Origin: Archilochus colubris
Taxonomy: Eukaryota > Chordata > Aves > Apodiformes > Trochilidae
Reading direction: 5' to 3'
Length of the DNA: 64,000 nt
Assembly: GCA_023079485.1 (NCBI GenBank)
Contig: CM041092.1
Coordinates: forward strand, 4,960,627-5,024,626
Part shown: positions 37,995-51,127 of the stretch, piece by piece
Layout of the letters: each line of letters opens with the position of its first letter
Numbering within the stretch: position 1 is the stretch's first letter
Made by a program: the position numbers and the translations under genes
The notes under the pieces: generated by a model
What the model was told of the DNA's origin: nothing
What the model saw: the letters and a program-made list of their open reading frames with translations, nothing else
Database searches by the model: none

Positions 37995-40577
37995 AAGTTA
38001 GTATGTATGCAAAGTTTTGTTACAGAGTTTCTTACTCTGCTTTTACATCTTATTGTTTAAACCACCAGGAAAATACAATTCCAACAGGCATATTGGCCAA
38101 ACCCACACTACTGTGTCATTTCAGCTGCTTTAAGAGGAATTCTCTACGTTTAAGACTTAATTAAAAAGCATTATTTTTTATTTTGTTAAAAAATAATTAT
38201 CAAGTGAGAAACCACTGCAGCCACAACACTGAAACTGTGAGATGCCACCATTTAAACAGGAATCAGCCTAAGAGCAGACAGAGTGTTTGAAGTGGTGGAG
38301 TGAGGGGATGATTCTGTTTAATGATGAACGTGTGAGGTGCTTTTCCTTAATGTACTTTTGTATGCTCAGGGTTGAACAGAAATTGTCAGCTCTGGGGGAA
38401 GGTTCTGCACTGTGAAAAGCTCCTTGAAGATGAAAGATCCTCTTTCTTATGGATGGCAGTGCTGAAGTTAGATGGCCAACAAGACAGGTTTTATATATTA
38501 TCACAACTAAGTTTAGGAGGTGATGATACTTTGTCTTAATACATCAGCATTCTAACAAGACCTCACCATACCAAACAGCAATGCTCATAGCACACTATAA
38601 ATCATTCTTAGCAGTACAATAAGTTTTTTGTAGGGCATTCTGATGAGTGTCAGATCTCAGCTGAATACTTCATACATCTGAGAGAGAAAGGCCAGACTAC
38701 CAGATTTCTTCTTGTCTGTGTATATGAAGTGATAAGAAATGTGATACTATTTTTGACCAGCTTATGTTGCATAGAATTCATGTACTGAGTTTCAATTTAA
38801 AGGCCTAGAATTTGCATTTTAATTGTAAACAGTATTTGTACTTTGTAGTAATTCCTAAGTATTTTTTTTCTTTGAAAAATACTGATAAGAATCTGTCAAC
38901 ACAATTACCATTTTTCTTTTAATTGTGTTTGGATTTGTGCAATACAATGTAAGAGAGAGATAAGAATGAACGATTCAAATATGGAAAACCAGAACCATTT
39001 ACAAAAGAGATTTTGTTAAAACGGAACCTATCAGTGGATAATGGGCTATCACAAACAAGAAGTGATTAGGAACTCTTTTATAAAGGAGAATTTATGGGAG
39101 AACAATAACAGGATTTGGGCATAATTCCTACTGATAATAATGATAGTAAGGTTAATTCTGAGCATTTCATTTTCAAACATCATTCTGCTGGATATCTGCA
39201 AGCTAATAGTTTGCATGAGCAGCTGTCACAGGGCTGCAGTGATATCTCTGACATTCCTGATCCCATCTAGGACATGGAAAACAGGCTTTCCCCTGCACAG
39301 CTTGTGTTTTCCTCAGAAACTCAGAGCCATTACCCTTCTCCAGACTTCTCCTCACCTGTGCAGGGTGTTCAGTTTGATTTGCAGTTCATCTTTCTCCTCT
39401 GTTTCTCATGCTGCCCATGGGCGTGCTGTGCGACTTGAGGCGGTTGTGTAAGGTCTGTGCAGCTCTGAAACCTGACAGCTGTAATGGAAGCACAACAAAC
39501 TGTCACTTTTAATAGCACCAGATCTATTACTACAATCTCAACAGAGCCTGTTCATAAAACAAGCTGATTTTCTTTATATACTCATAGTTAGTAGTGAGAT
39601 ACATGTGCTGTCAGGTGAAATATGTCCGATATTTTTAAAGCATCTTAAGTTTTTATCCTGCCACAACAGTCTGCAAGAAGACACATATAGATCCCTTAAT
39701 AAAGACAGCTACCAGAAACATCAAATCCACATTGGTATAGAAAAAAAAATAACTGATTCCAAGCCATTTGGGGTGAAGAAAATTGTATTCACTTTAATAC
39801 CTCAAGATGTTTTGTAAAAGCAGTCGAAAATCAGCTGCAGGCTGTTTGAGAAGTTTGAGAGCAAGCAAAGTCCTAGGGGTGGCTATAAACTCCTGTTAGT
39901 CAGAGACTGAGGGCACCATATTTGTCTTTCCTTTCCTACCACAGTGTGGGAGGACAGAAATAAGAATGGGATGGATGGGAAAAGGCAGGAAAGCTGGATG
40001 TGCTTTGCAGTGCATAGGAAAGCACTTGGGACAGGTATTGTAGGAGGATGTGTGGCTGGGGCTCTGAAAAGCAGAGAGAGAAATGTAAGATGTGGAATCA
40101 AAGGGCTGTAGGAGGATTGAAGGGATTAAAGGCTGCAGGAGGAGCTGCTGCTGTTGAATTCTCCAAGCAAGGCAAGAATGCAGCATGGTTATTGCAAGGA
40201 GCAAACACAGGGTTCAACCAGTGCAAAAACCAAGAAAGAAGGGAGTCAGAAAGTGATCAGATCCTTACCTACCAAGCATCAAGAGGAAAATAGATGTTTC
40301 ATAATCATAAATTATATTAAAAAGTGGAATAGTATCTGGTATCCTCATCCATCTCCCCCAAAAAAGCCAAGACCTACAAGGGTACCATTCCCCTTCCTCT
40401 TCCAGCCCAGCCCTTCCTTTGCTGCCACCCTTCCCATCCTGTCCCCTTCTCTCCATCTCTGTTGCTCCCCAAATCCCAGCTTGTCCCCTCACAGTGACAC
40501 CCAGCTTGCTGTATTTCCTCTGTTATGCCCTCTTCTTTCAAGGCAATTGCTAAACTCATAGAGGCAAATAAGAGAGA

Positions 40578-40602
40578 GTTGTTTTGTTTTGTTTTGTTTT
40601 TT
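40578..40602 (+). repeat. (TTTTG)n microsatellite
   Basis: About four TTTTG units ending in a T run. Simple repeat with no further signal. Confidence 0.9.
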
Positions 40603-40783
40603 CACAGCTTCCCTGTTAGTGGAGGCAGGGAAATAAGTTTCTTACCTGCTGTGCTATTAATTTTCACAAATCTTATCAAAATTTAAAACCTTTAACAATT
40701 CCAGCCTTCAGTTTAATTGAAATAGACCAACAGCTTTAAAAGTTTTAAACAGACTGGTAAAGTGAAGAACCTCTGGGGGGAGG

Positions 40784-40801
40784 AAAAAAAAAAAAAAAAA
40801 A
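40784..40801 (+). repeat. Poly(A) run, 18 bases
   Basis: An uninterrupted run of 18 A. There is no recognisable retrocopy to its left. Confidence 0.9.
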
Positions 40802-43767
40802 GCAGTGTTTTGAAGATGAACGTTCTTATTTTTTTAATGTTATTCCTAAATTCTTCATTACTGTGAGTGCACGGCTGCACAATGTGTTCTTTAAGCTTGA
40901 ATTCTCACTCTGAATTATCCAGGAATAAAAATGAATGTCCAATGCCTTTGCTGTGAAAAGAAAAGGTGTCGTGTCAAGTCTCAGCATTTCTCTTGCATTT
41001 TTTATATGTGCCTTCTGATTTTGGAGCTTGTGAGACACACAACATTTGCTCTGATCACTGTATTATTAGAGAGGACAAGAGCATCTCTGTGGGACTCAGG
41101 GGCAGGAGGCTGACCTGAGCACATGGTTGCAGAAAAAGCTGACTTTACATCCAGTAGAGATCAGTACTATATATACAGCATGTTTGTATTTATATACCTA
41201 CCTTTATGTATGTATATATAAATATATTAGCTCAGTACTACATAAAATAATACTTCCCAGTGTAACTGGAGCAGGTAAGCAAATTCAAGTCTGTGTAGAC
41301 TTTCTGTCTGTTGACAGATAATTTTTAAATTATCCACCCCCTTTATTCCCACAGTGCAGTTTAGTTTCCCAGATCCTGGCTGCACCTGCTGACAGGCACA
41401 GAGGAGCTGGGTGCCTGTTGTTTTCCTGCTCCTTCATGTAAGCACCACAAATAATAATCTCTGTGGCTCCTGAAATGGAAAAAAAAACAAACAAACAAAA
41501 AAAAACAACACAGAGAAAAATATTTGTGAATATTTTTGTAGTCTTAGGGAGCATATTTGCATTACAGCCCAAAAGGATAATACAGCTGCTTCCTCTCCTC
41601 TGTCAGGACTCACTTCTGATGCAGTCTCTCCTGTGTCTTTCAAGCCCGCTAAGAAGGACAGGGAACAAGGTCACTTTTTCCTTGGCCAAGAGCAAAACTG
41701 ATGCACAGAACTTCTGGCTGGCTCTTGCCTGCAGACAGAATAGGCTAAATCTGCAGGGTATGCATTTTCCCTAGGGATGGGAAACTTTAACTGCGTTGCA
41801 TTTGGAAACTGTAATATAAGGTTTGAGCAAGATACACACTGAATGTGACAATTCCAGAGCCCTGAAATATACAAAAAAGTCTGAAGTCTACATTCAGATC
41901 TACGTGTAAATGGAATTATATACTCAATTATTGCTGTCTGCCTATTTCCTAACAGAATCACAATGGAAAAAAAAAAAAAACACAACTGTGCTGGAGTACT
42001 GCTGCTTTATCTCAGAAAACATTTTAAAACCTATTATTTTAAGTAGTCATTCCCATTCAGCTATTCCAGGAAATGGATGGGCCTGGAGTTCCTACTGAAG
42101 GTATTACTCCTTGGGTGGAGGTTATGATACTGTATGTAAGATACATTATGATGCTGTACTCTTTATTTTGTTTCTATTAGAAGAAAACCTCCAGCACCCA
42201 TATAAATTTTGAATTGTAAATATGCAAAAGAATAAATTAAAATCTGAGCAACTGCTGTACACACAAATGTAAACTGTGTGCTAATAATACCCTTGGGACC
42301 ATTCTGAGCTGAGAGGCTCAGGGTGGTAATGGCTTCAGGCAACGCTGGGTCTGTTTCTTTGCTTTTAAAGTGTTATTTGTAGTATTCATGCAGGAACAAC
42401 TTCATTTCCAGTATCCTTGGTGGTCTGCTGCTATTTTACACACACAACTGCCCCCACCAAAAATAAAGAGAAGAAAAATAAGAAAGTACACTGACTGGAT
42501 TCATATTGGTGTTAAATGCAGGGAAACTGAAGACAGCATAGGCAACATTTGCTGCACTTGAGCATCCTGGAATAAGCAATGTAGGATGCTTTTTTTCTCA
42601 GTTCTGTGGTCCTGCAGTACATATTACCTTCTTCTATTGCTCCACAATATGTTTGTTTTTTTTTTTTTTTATTAAGAATAGACATAATTGTTTTATTCCT
42701 ACTAATTGCAACCCACAGCTATCTGTGTATTTATGTTTCTGTCTTTTTTGGCTTTTATTCAGGCTATCTAATAACAAGCTTAATTATTCCTATTAGGAGG
42801 TAAACAGCACTTTGCAATACAAACCCACGTACCTATGGCAATCTTTGTCACTCCATTGTGAGCATTAGCACTCTGAATTTCCACCAGCACAGTCTTGTAG
42901 TCACATTGCTGTGAATTAGGTCTGTGTTACTCACTGGATTATTAGCACAAAAATAGTGTTAGATTGGGCCCACTGAGTTCTGCAAACTATGAAACTGTGG
43001 TAGAATTTAAGAAAACAAGGTTAGGGTAATTTTGACTGGGTGAGAAGATATTTTAAGGGATGGTGGCAGCACAGTCTGGGATTGCATGTTTGTTAGGAAA
43101 CAAATTGCAACTTGCTGAGGACTTTTTCCAAATCATCAATAAAATATCACACTTTCTCTCTGCTTCTCTGTCACACAAACATGAGTTATTGTGGTCTTTA
43201 AAAGGCACCTGGGAGGATTGCTTTTAGATGAAAGAATTAAAATATACCTCATTTGTTAAGGTTTCTAAGCCACAGTGCTCTGGTTAGAAAATGTACTTGT
43301 GCAGGAGTTTTCATATCAGGCTGCAGAGAGCAGGAGTGGCATCCATTTGTCATTCATGTGCCATTCTTTTGTCTTCTCCATCATTTGAATTCAGCCTAAA
43401 TTCTTCCCTTTACATACATTTTTGTAAGGGCACACAAGGAAATTGAAGTCACTGAGTTGTCCTGTTAGTGCAAATTACTTGGTGCAGAGTAACCCGTTTC
43501 AAATAGAAATTGTGACATCCGAGTCAGAGTTAATAAATGTAAGAATAATAGAAGAATAAGAGATAGACATATTTATTGATAAAACTAGGCAAGTAGTCCA
43601 GGATTCACTGAAAAATGCTGCACAGATGAATCTGTGATTTTAGGATTTTTTTTCCCCAATATTTTGATTAATGGATTAATAAATGTATTTCTTAACTTGA
43701 AAGCTTCAGAATCATGTTAATACCATGTTCACATAGTGCAAATTTTTTGCTGAATGAAGAATTACTC

Positions 43768-43789
43768 TTTTTTTTTTTTTTTTTTTTTT
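43768..43789. repeat. Poly(T) run, 22 bases
   Basis: An uninterrupted run of 22 T. As at 16.1 kb, it could mark the tail of a minus-strand retrocopy, but the sequence to its right (43790-43950) is not one I recognise. Confidence 0.9.
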
Positions 43790-45291
43790 AAGCTGGTATG
43801 GTTGGCTTCTTTTCATCTAGCTACATCTGTTACTTTTTATAAATAAGTCTTTTCTCCCCTAAGAATCAAGCTGAACTTCTTCCAAGCCTTCTATTCTCAA
43901 GTGTAACTTCAGAAGTGCAGAAATAACAGCTTTAATACTTGGCCTTTATTGGCTAATTCAATAGCTTTATGTACTGAAACTGAGAAAAGTAAATGTAAGG
44001 GAGATTATAAGGCAAAGGGAAGAACTTTTTCTTGTGATTTCGACCCCTATAGAACTTCTCAGCAAAGGTCCATCTGGCCAGGTGCCTGGTCTCTGCTGGA
44101 AGTTGATGCTTGGCAAAAAAATATAAGAAATAAGGCTGGTGGAGACACTACGTGTGTATGATCTCTGTTTTGGGAAGACGAGCATCTTCCAGAGTCACAT
44201 TGCATCTGGATCGTCCTTTTCTCCCTGGTTTTATTTGTTTCTTTCACCCATTTTGAAACATTTTATACCCCATGGCAGTATGACCATGATGTTGCCTGTT
44301 AGCTCCTGGTGATACAATCAGACTGGAAGATCAGGCATGGAGATCTGCATTAAAAATCTAAAACTTCTTCACAAGCTGAAGGAACCTGTCCAAAACAGTT
44401 CAACCTGAGAGATGGAATTTGAGGAGCTAGATCAATCCTGGTGCCCTGCACTGATGTCACCCCTGAGGTGGGGGATGATTTGTTAGGGTTCCCCAGAGGA
44501 GCTGGCAGAAGGTCCCTTGGAGCCAGAGGGAAAATCCTCCTCTACCATTTGCCTTATTGTTTCTTGTGAAGGATTTTAGCAACCCTCAGGATTGCTGTCA
44601 TAACTCACTGGGTAATTTGGGGCCTGCCACAGGGTAGATCTGACTCCTCCTGATAAAACAAGCAATAGGTGACAGCTGGTTTGACAGACAGGCAAATGCT
44701 TTGCTGTATTCTTTGAAACTCTTAGCAATAACATCAGTCTTCCTACAGTTATAATTGGTCATATGGAAAAATACTTAGTTTATTAATTTTAAATTTCCAC
44801 TTGCTAATTACTCCTGAAGGCTGCAAATTTCAGCTTGTTTAGTGGTGCACATCTGGAGTGTATAATAGATAGCAGCAGAAGTTCACTGGGGTTACACTGT
44901 GAAAAATCCTTTGGGGATGGATGGTGGTTATTATCAGTGCCCTGAATTCTATTATGATTTCAAAAATAAAAGAGTAATCTAACAAAACATCCGTGTAGTA
45001 ATAAATGCCAATGTATCCACATTAGTTCCTTTCTTCAACAACCATATTTACTCTTTCTGAGTGCTATTTATGACAGCTCCCTAATGTAAAAGGGTTACAG
45101 AAGGGTCATTGAAATTCATCCATCAGAATTCAAGCTTCACTAACACAACATTCTGAAACATTTGAGTTTTATCATTGCTTGTCAAAACCATTCTTCCCTG
45201 ACTTCAGATAAAGTAGTTTATGGAATGAAGTGGATTAAGTCAGTTTTGAAAACTTCACTTTGCTTCATGGTGCTGTAATATGCTTTTGGTT

Positions 45292-45318
45292 ATTTTGGTT
45301 GGTTGGTTGGGTTGGTAT
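45292..45318 (+). repeat. (GGTT)n-like G/T-rich simple repeat
   Basis: A short run of TTGG units with small variants. It ends about 20 bases before the 5' boundary of a CR1 copy. Confidence 0.8.
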
Positions 45319-45338
45319 TTTGCTTTCAAGTTGCATTG

Positions 45339-45550
45339 AGGAGGTTCAGATAAGTTATTTGGAAATATTTATTCACCAAAAGAGTGATGAAGCATTGGAA
45401 CAGGGAGGTGGTAGAGTCACCATCCCTGGAAGTATTGAAAAAACAGGTAGATGTGAGGCTTTGGGAGATGCTTTAGTGGTTAAGGTGGTGTAGAACTGAT
45501 GGTTGGACTTGATGATCTTAAAAGTCCTTTCCAACCATGATGATTCTATC
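45339..45550 (+). mobile_element. CR1 LINE fragment, diverged 3' end
   Basis: Plus-strand CR1 relic. It has the GAGGTTCAGATAAG start, an AAAGAGTGATGAAGC segment, GGTAGAGTCACCATCCCTGG, then GTTGGACTTGATGATCTTA and a short TGATTCTATC tail. It represents a third CR1 subfamily in the window, marked by a 'GATCTTAAAAGTCC' rather than 'GATCTCTGAGGTCC' 3' block. It is strongly diverged and carries no usable reading frame. Confidence 0.9.
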
Positions 45551-48500
45551 AAATTGCACAGAAAGTATTTTTGTTTTGAAAAAGAAAGATCATTCAAGGA
45601 GCAAACTATCCTTAGGAAAATTCAATCTCCCACTCACCCTAAAACTCATTATTTGTTTCAGCTGCTGTCAAATGTGGCAGCCACTCATGTATGTCATGTC
45701 AGCCTGGATTTGGAAGATGCTGGTGGTGGGGCACATGTAGAGCACCAGTGGGAGTCCTGCTGCTGCTCTGAACCCAGGAGGTCTTTGTCTCTTCCTGATC
45801 TCTGTTTTTTTACTTTCCTTTATGACAATGTGAGGTGATGCTGACACTGAATAAGCATGAGCCTTTGAAAGAGTAAATGTTTTATTTTGACTCAGTAGAA
45901 ACTTTTGCAATCAGTGCCATGGAAGTAGCTGGAAAATGAGAGTGATTGTGACAATTACAGAAATAGTTATGGCCCTCTTCACTCAATTCTTGTGTGCATA
46001 AGAAGTCTCATCTCAGCAAGGAAAAATATCATTTTCACACCTGTGCATGCATTCTAAGGACAAATCCACAGATGAGGAGGAATTTCCAAACCACATGATA
46101 TACAAAGTTAGAGTAAAATTTATATACGAACAGATTTTGGAGGGAAAATCACAAAATGTTTTGATTTTAGTGAGATCAGTCCAAGAGCATTGATTGGAGC
46201 ATCCATCATTACCTGCTCATGAAAACTCTGCTTTGCATTTTCTTGTGAATTACATAGGGGGAAAAAACTGTAAGTGGATATTGTACATTGAACCAGATCT
46301 GTGAGGAGTTTAATTTATGATGATACGGATATTGATCTGAGAAATTTCAAATAACTTTCTTTCCTAAGTAAACCACAGCTTTGATCTGTATATGTTCAGA
46401 AGAGTCTGGCTTTTTTGAGGTATTCTTTCATATTTCAAATGAGTTCAAAAGGTGTCTTTTTTATTAGATGTTTTAGGTCCTCTGCTCTGAAGCCCCAGAT
46501 GTCTACTAAGTGACAGAAATGGCTGTATATTAATGTTTGCATTCTTTGTTAGTTGAAGCTTGATGGAATTCCCCAGTGCCAAAATAAAAAATGGAGGATT
46601 AATATACATAGAAGTTGTAAATTTAATTAGGTGGTATTATCAATTAGGCACACTCAGTAGAACTCCAGGATGAATTTTGATTTAGTAAATCTGGTGAAGA
46701 GCTGGACAAAATGCAAAATGAATATTCATTTAAAAAATGGAAATTATAAAATATTTGGGTTTTTCATCCAGTAATCTACTAGAACCTGCACAGAGTTAAA
46801 TGTTCATTCACTGGAACACTGAAAGCAGTAATGACCAGTTCTGAAGAACCCCTAGGTTTTAAACTAAGGGTGGAGAATTTTGGACTCCTGCATTACAGGC
46901 ACAGTGCTACTGAGCAGTCTATTTCTCATTTATGAAGCACTCTGCTAACAATTACTATGATCGACTCACAGAGTTATTTATCAATGAATCTAAGAAATTA
47001 AAGATGAAATATTAATGTTATATCTTCTGGCCATCCCTCTTTTAGTTCTGGATCGCTCCCTGTGGTATAGTTTTGATGAACCTTTCACCATTTCCTTTAG
47101 AAAATGAAGTAACTATTAACAGTATATTTTAAAAAAACACTTTTCCTTTAGATTGTAAAACATGGGAAGGAAGTTTAACAGTTGGAGAAGTTATTTGCTG
47201 GAGTGGTTTCACTCCAAAGCCTGACTTTTTCAGGCTTCTGCTTACTGTGGGCCAAAGGAAAAAACAAGATAATATATACATTTCTCTATAATTTTTAGCA
47301 AGCTTTGGGTTGCTGTTTTTCTTAAATATAAGACCTTCCTAAATGTCTTAAGCAGACCATTTTCAGTGCAATGAAATGAAATGGAGGTGCAGTACATTGG
47401 ATCATTTGTACAAAATTTAGATAGACTCATTCCTCATCAGTAATAAGTACCCTTCTAGTTGTTGTTACAGTTTCTTTTTAAGTCACAAAGATTTTGATAT
47501 GAAGATGGGAAGAAAGATGAGGGGAAAAAAGTACCTTGTTTCTCTTCAAAAACTGTAAGAACAGGATAAGAAATTATATTTTCTCACTGTATGAAAACTA
47601 CTTTATTAAGCTGGAATCAGATATATAGAGAAGCAGAAGGGCAATTTGAAAGTGTAGCACTATTCTATGTAGTGCTGTCAAGCATGATCCAAAAGAGATC
47701 TCAAAGTCATTCTCTTAGTCACTGGAATTTTTATATTTTATTTATTTCACCTTTAATAATTAACAGAGTAATGCCTTGGTTTTTGGTAGATTGAATAGGC
47801 ATCATCAGGTAGTACCAACTTAAAAAGAGGGTTTGTTCTGAAACCTAAGTCTTTAAAAATGAGCTGATTACATGTTAAATCTGCCCCCTGTGTGCATTCA
47901 GTACAGTCATGAAAAAATACCTGCTGCTTTTTTTTTAAGAGGCACATCTGTAGTATATTTTCAGGGTCAACCAGTAAGAGAAATGGAACTATTCATGCAT
48001 CACCAAGAAAACAGGCAAATTATACTTATGGGGAATTATGCCCTCAGTTACTGGCAAAAAAAAAAAACAAACTTGTATATTAAAGTTATATTTATGTTGA
48101 GTAGGCACAGGGTAGCACATACTACACATTGTAAAATATTTAAAGAATTAATTTTTAAGGTGCTTTTTATATATTTACAGAATTAATTTTTTGGCAGCAC
48201 AGCACAAAATAAAATTTAGTAAAATGTAGATAACAATTTTTAATATTGTGTTGCAGGAAAATATGTTTTGTTCTGGTGAGGTTCCTACACTAACAGTATT
48301 TGAGAGCTTAGTGGAAGGACTGTCTGACCCACATATCTCACATTTTATTAACTATTGAATCTCAAACCAAAATACAATCTCACAACAGAAAGCAGCTCTC
48401 TTATTACAATATAATTATCCTAGTGAGACTAGGATAGTTCTGGAGAACTGCTGGTAGAACTCATCTGTGGGCCCAATGCTAGCACCTGCCATAGACAATA

Positions 48501-49344
48501 TTTTGATTTACTGCTCTTAAATCCTACTGAGTAATTTACAAAAGTCTTGAAATTGTAGAAACAGAATTAAATAACCTGGGAATATATTTCCCAGTTTTAT
48601 TCTTCTCTAATTTCCCATGGTGTTTCAAAATTAGTCTTGAAAGGAACTCTTTTCCTTCCTCCCTGAATCTAAACACACATTTTTAACAACTTAGGAGTAA
48701 TAGATGTGGTCATCATAGGGCTAACTACTTCTTGGCTAGGGCAGGTTTTGTTTTTTTTATTTTTTCTGGATTTGATGTATCAAGTGGGAAATAATGAGTG
48801 TTGATATCTAAGCAACTCTTATTCTGCATAAAAGGCACGTAATCAAAATTATGCAAGTTGGAAAAACAGGTCATGAGTCTAGGCTAGAGCCAATTCTGTA
48901 AATGAAGAAAGAATGAAATCAGAAATATATCAAGTTCAGATAAGATCCTTAGAGCAGTAGCTCAGCACTAGAAGACTTGGCATTCAGCATGGCTGGAACA
49001 CACAGGAAAAAACAATAACAGCTTGCACTGAGTAGCACAACAGTTCTCATCAAGATGAGTGACAATCATCACCAAGATACAGGAAAGAGCCACTCTGCAG
49101 GAATTGTGGATTTTAGTTTAATTTGCATTATTCAACTTCTGTGGCTTTGCAGGTGGGCTTAGCACCAGCTCCTCTCCATTACAATTTTTGCATAGCTCCC
49201 AGAGGAATAAAGCTGTCATAGAGAGCATATTCACTGTCCCTAACCTGAAAATCCTAAGGATGGAGATTCCTGTGAGGTTTCTTGATGTTCTTTAAAATAT
49301 ATTTGTGTGGTGAAGAGGCACTCTGGCACATACTCTGGCACATC
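45551..49344. other. Plain noncoding DNA, 3.8 kb
   Basis: No gene or transposon is recognised. AT-rich sequence at 46590-46760 contains several TAATTA-type cores and is a candidate conserved element by appearance only. A 12-base direct duplication (49320-49331 and 49332-49343) sits exactly at the left edge of the following CR1. Confidence 0.55.
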
Positions 49345-49898
49345 TTTGCCCCTGTACTCAGCCCTGGTGAGGCCACACCTCGAGTCCTGTGTCCAGTTCT
49401 GGGCCCTCCAGTTCAGGAAGGATATCGAGGTCCTGGAGCAGGTCCAAAGGAGGGCAACTAGGCTGGTGAAGGGACTCGAGCACAGACCCTATGAGGAGAG
49501 GCTGAGGGAGCTGGGGCTGTTCAGCCTAAAGAAGAGGAGGCTCAGGGGAGACCTCATCGCTCTCTACAACTCCCTGAAAGGAGGTTGGAGCCGGGGGGGG
49601 TTGGGCTCTTTTGCCAAATGACTTTCAACAAGACAAGAGGGCATGGTCTTAAGTTGTGCCAGGGGAGGGTTAGGTTAGATATTAGAAAGAATTTCTTTAC
49701 GGAAAGAGTGATCAGACATTGGAATGGGCTGCCCAGGGAAGTAGTGGATTCTCCATCCTTGGAGATATTTAAAAAGAGCCTGGATGTGGCACTCAGTGCC
49801 ATGGGCTGGGAACTGCAACGGTGGTTCAAGGGTTGGACTCGATGATCTCTGAGGTCCCTTCCAACCCAGCCAATTCTATGATTCTATGATTCTATGAT
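49345..49898 (+). mobile_element. CR1 LINE fragment with ORF2 C-terminus, about 550 bases
   Basis: The longest recognisable coding remnant of CR1 in the window. Homology starts within ORF2 at a CTGTACTCAGCCCTGGTGAG landmark and runs through the end of the reading frame (stop at 49843-49845). A short 3' region follows, and the element ends in three ATTCTATG-type units at 49898. CR1 elements move by target-primed reverse transcription and normally insert with heavy 5' truncation and no long target duplication, which fits here. A 12-base direct repeat abuts the 5' edge. It is very close in sequence to the inverted copy at 51.13-51.66 kb. Confidence 0.97.
49346..49845 (+). pseudogene. CR1 ORF2 C-terminal remnant with one frameshift
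   Basis: This encodes the C-terminal tail of CR1 ORF2, downstream of the reverse-transcriptase core. The first frame runs [12 protein letters not shown], then [20 protein letters not shown] and [18 protein letters not shown], reaching GGW before going out of frame. The break is at the G run 49593-49600. It holds eight positions where the 51.1 kb copy has nine (an A then eight G), so one base is lost. A second frame resumes with [20 protein letters not shown] and [18 protein letters not shown] and stops at TGA 49843-49845. The catalytic YxDD region is not present because the element is truncated. No function is expected. Confidence 0.92.
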
Positions 49899-51127
49899 AC
49901 CAGTGGAGTGTAGGGTACATAATTATTATATATACATCCAATATGCATTTTTAAAAAACATTTAGCACCAAAGACTCAGGGTTTCAATTCAGTCATATAA
50001 TTTTAATATAAAGCATTGCTTTTACCAAGCAGAAATATTCTACAGTTAAGAGTTTGTGTAATCAGGTAGAAATGTCTATGAAGGAATATCTAACATTCTG
50101 TAGATGAAAGAGAGACCCTCACTGGACTGCATTTGGGTACCCTGCAGACTTAGGAGTGCATTTTAGAAGTGTCACCATCTACAGAGAAGCAATTTTGAAA
50201 TAGATGAAAACTGGATATGAGGAGGAAAAAAAAAAATTACTGTCCACACAAATTTATTACAAAAAAGGCAAGGGGTGTGCACAGCAGACAGCAGAACATA
50301 ATTCATGATCCTGAATAGCACAGTAGAGCATAAAACCACTTAGCACTTTTTTCCACTTTTTTCTATTCTGAGCCTATAATTCAGGAAGCCTCTGAGCATC
50401 CAGCTCTTTGTGTGCTTTCTGTCTAAGATCTCACTAAGTCTGATATCATTCATTCTTGTTTGTTATCTCTACTTGCTCTCCTTTTTAGAGATATTCAGTG
50501 GTATTTTCCACTCAGTCTCTGATTCTTTTTTAGCTTCTCATTTTGTTATTTCATGGTCTTAAGTGTGTTCTGTTCATGTAACACTTCTGTGGAATTCTTT
50601 ACCACAATAATTCTTCTTTGGTTTAGTTCAAAACTAAAAGTGGGTGAATTCTGTAATTATCCCTCTTATTTGTTTGACATGTTGGGTTTTGGTGCAGTTT
50701 TCTTTGGGATGTACTGAACTGTAGATTTGTCAAGTACAGCAGCTTCATTTTAATATATATGTATAAATCATAACAGAAATTCTTTAAAAACTCAGAAGAT
50801 AAGGTAGCCAAAAAGACTCCACAAGGAGAGATTGATAGAAAGTAGTAGTAACAAGAGGACCTGGAAGTTATGTTTGTAACTACAAAGCCCTGAAGAATAG
50901 AAAAATAAAATTATACTCTTGAAGTCAAAATTATGAAACAAAGAATTGCTGAATATAAAGCTGGAGAAAGAGGAGATAAAAACTGGAAGGGAAAAAAAAT
51001 GGATGACTAATTAGAATTAAAAAGTCTTCTGGACATTTTTATTTTATTTTTGTCTCCTTTCTGTTTTTGAGGGAGCAGCCTAGGATGTAACTGCACTGCT
51101 GGTTCTGATAGTGTTCAGTGAGTGTGT
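49899..51127. other. Spacer between two inverted CR1 copies
   Basis: 1.2 kb of AT-rich unique sequence with short A runs. No gene is recognised. Its main relevance is as the loop between two oppositely oriented CR1 fragments. Confidence 0.6.

Larger units (their letters stand above)
37995..45338. other. Plain noncoding DNA, 7.3 kb
   Basis: No gene or transposon is recognised. Simple sequences: (TTTTG)n at 40578-40602, A18 at 40784-40801, an A-rich AAAC repeat at about 41478-41510, A14 at 41967-41980, a T14 run at about 42657-42670, T22 at 43768-43789 and (GGTT)n at about 45292-45318. A C- and T-rich patch lies at 40345-40490. Frames reach 135 codons but show no domain. Confidence 0.6.

Noticed and set aside
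40345..40500. C-rich patch considered as a promoter or CpG island
   Set aside because: It is pyrimidine-rich but almost without CpG, so it is not island-like.
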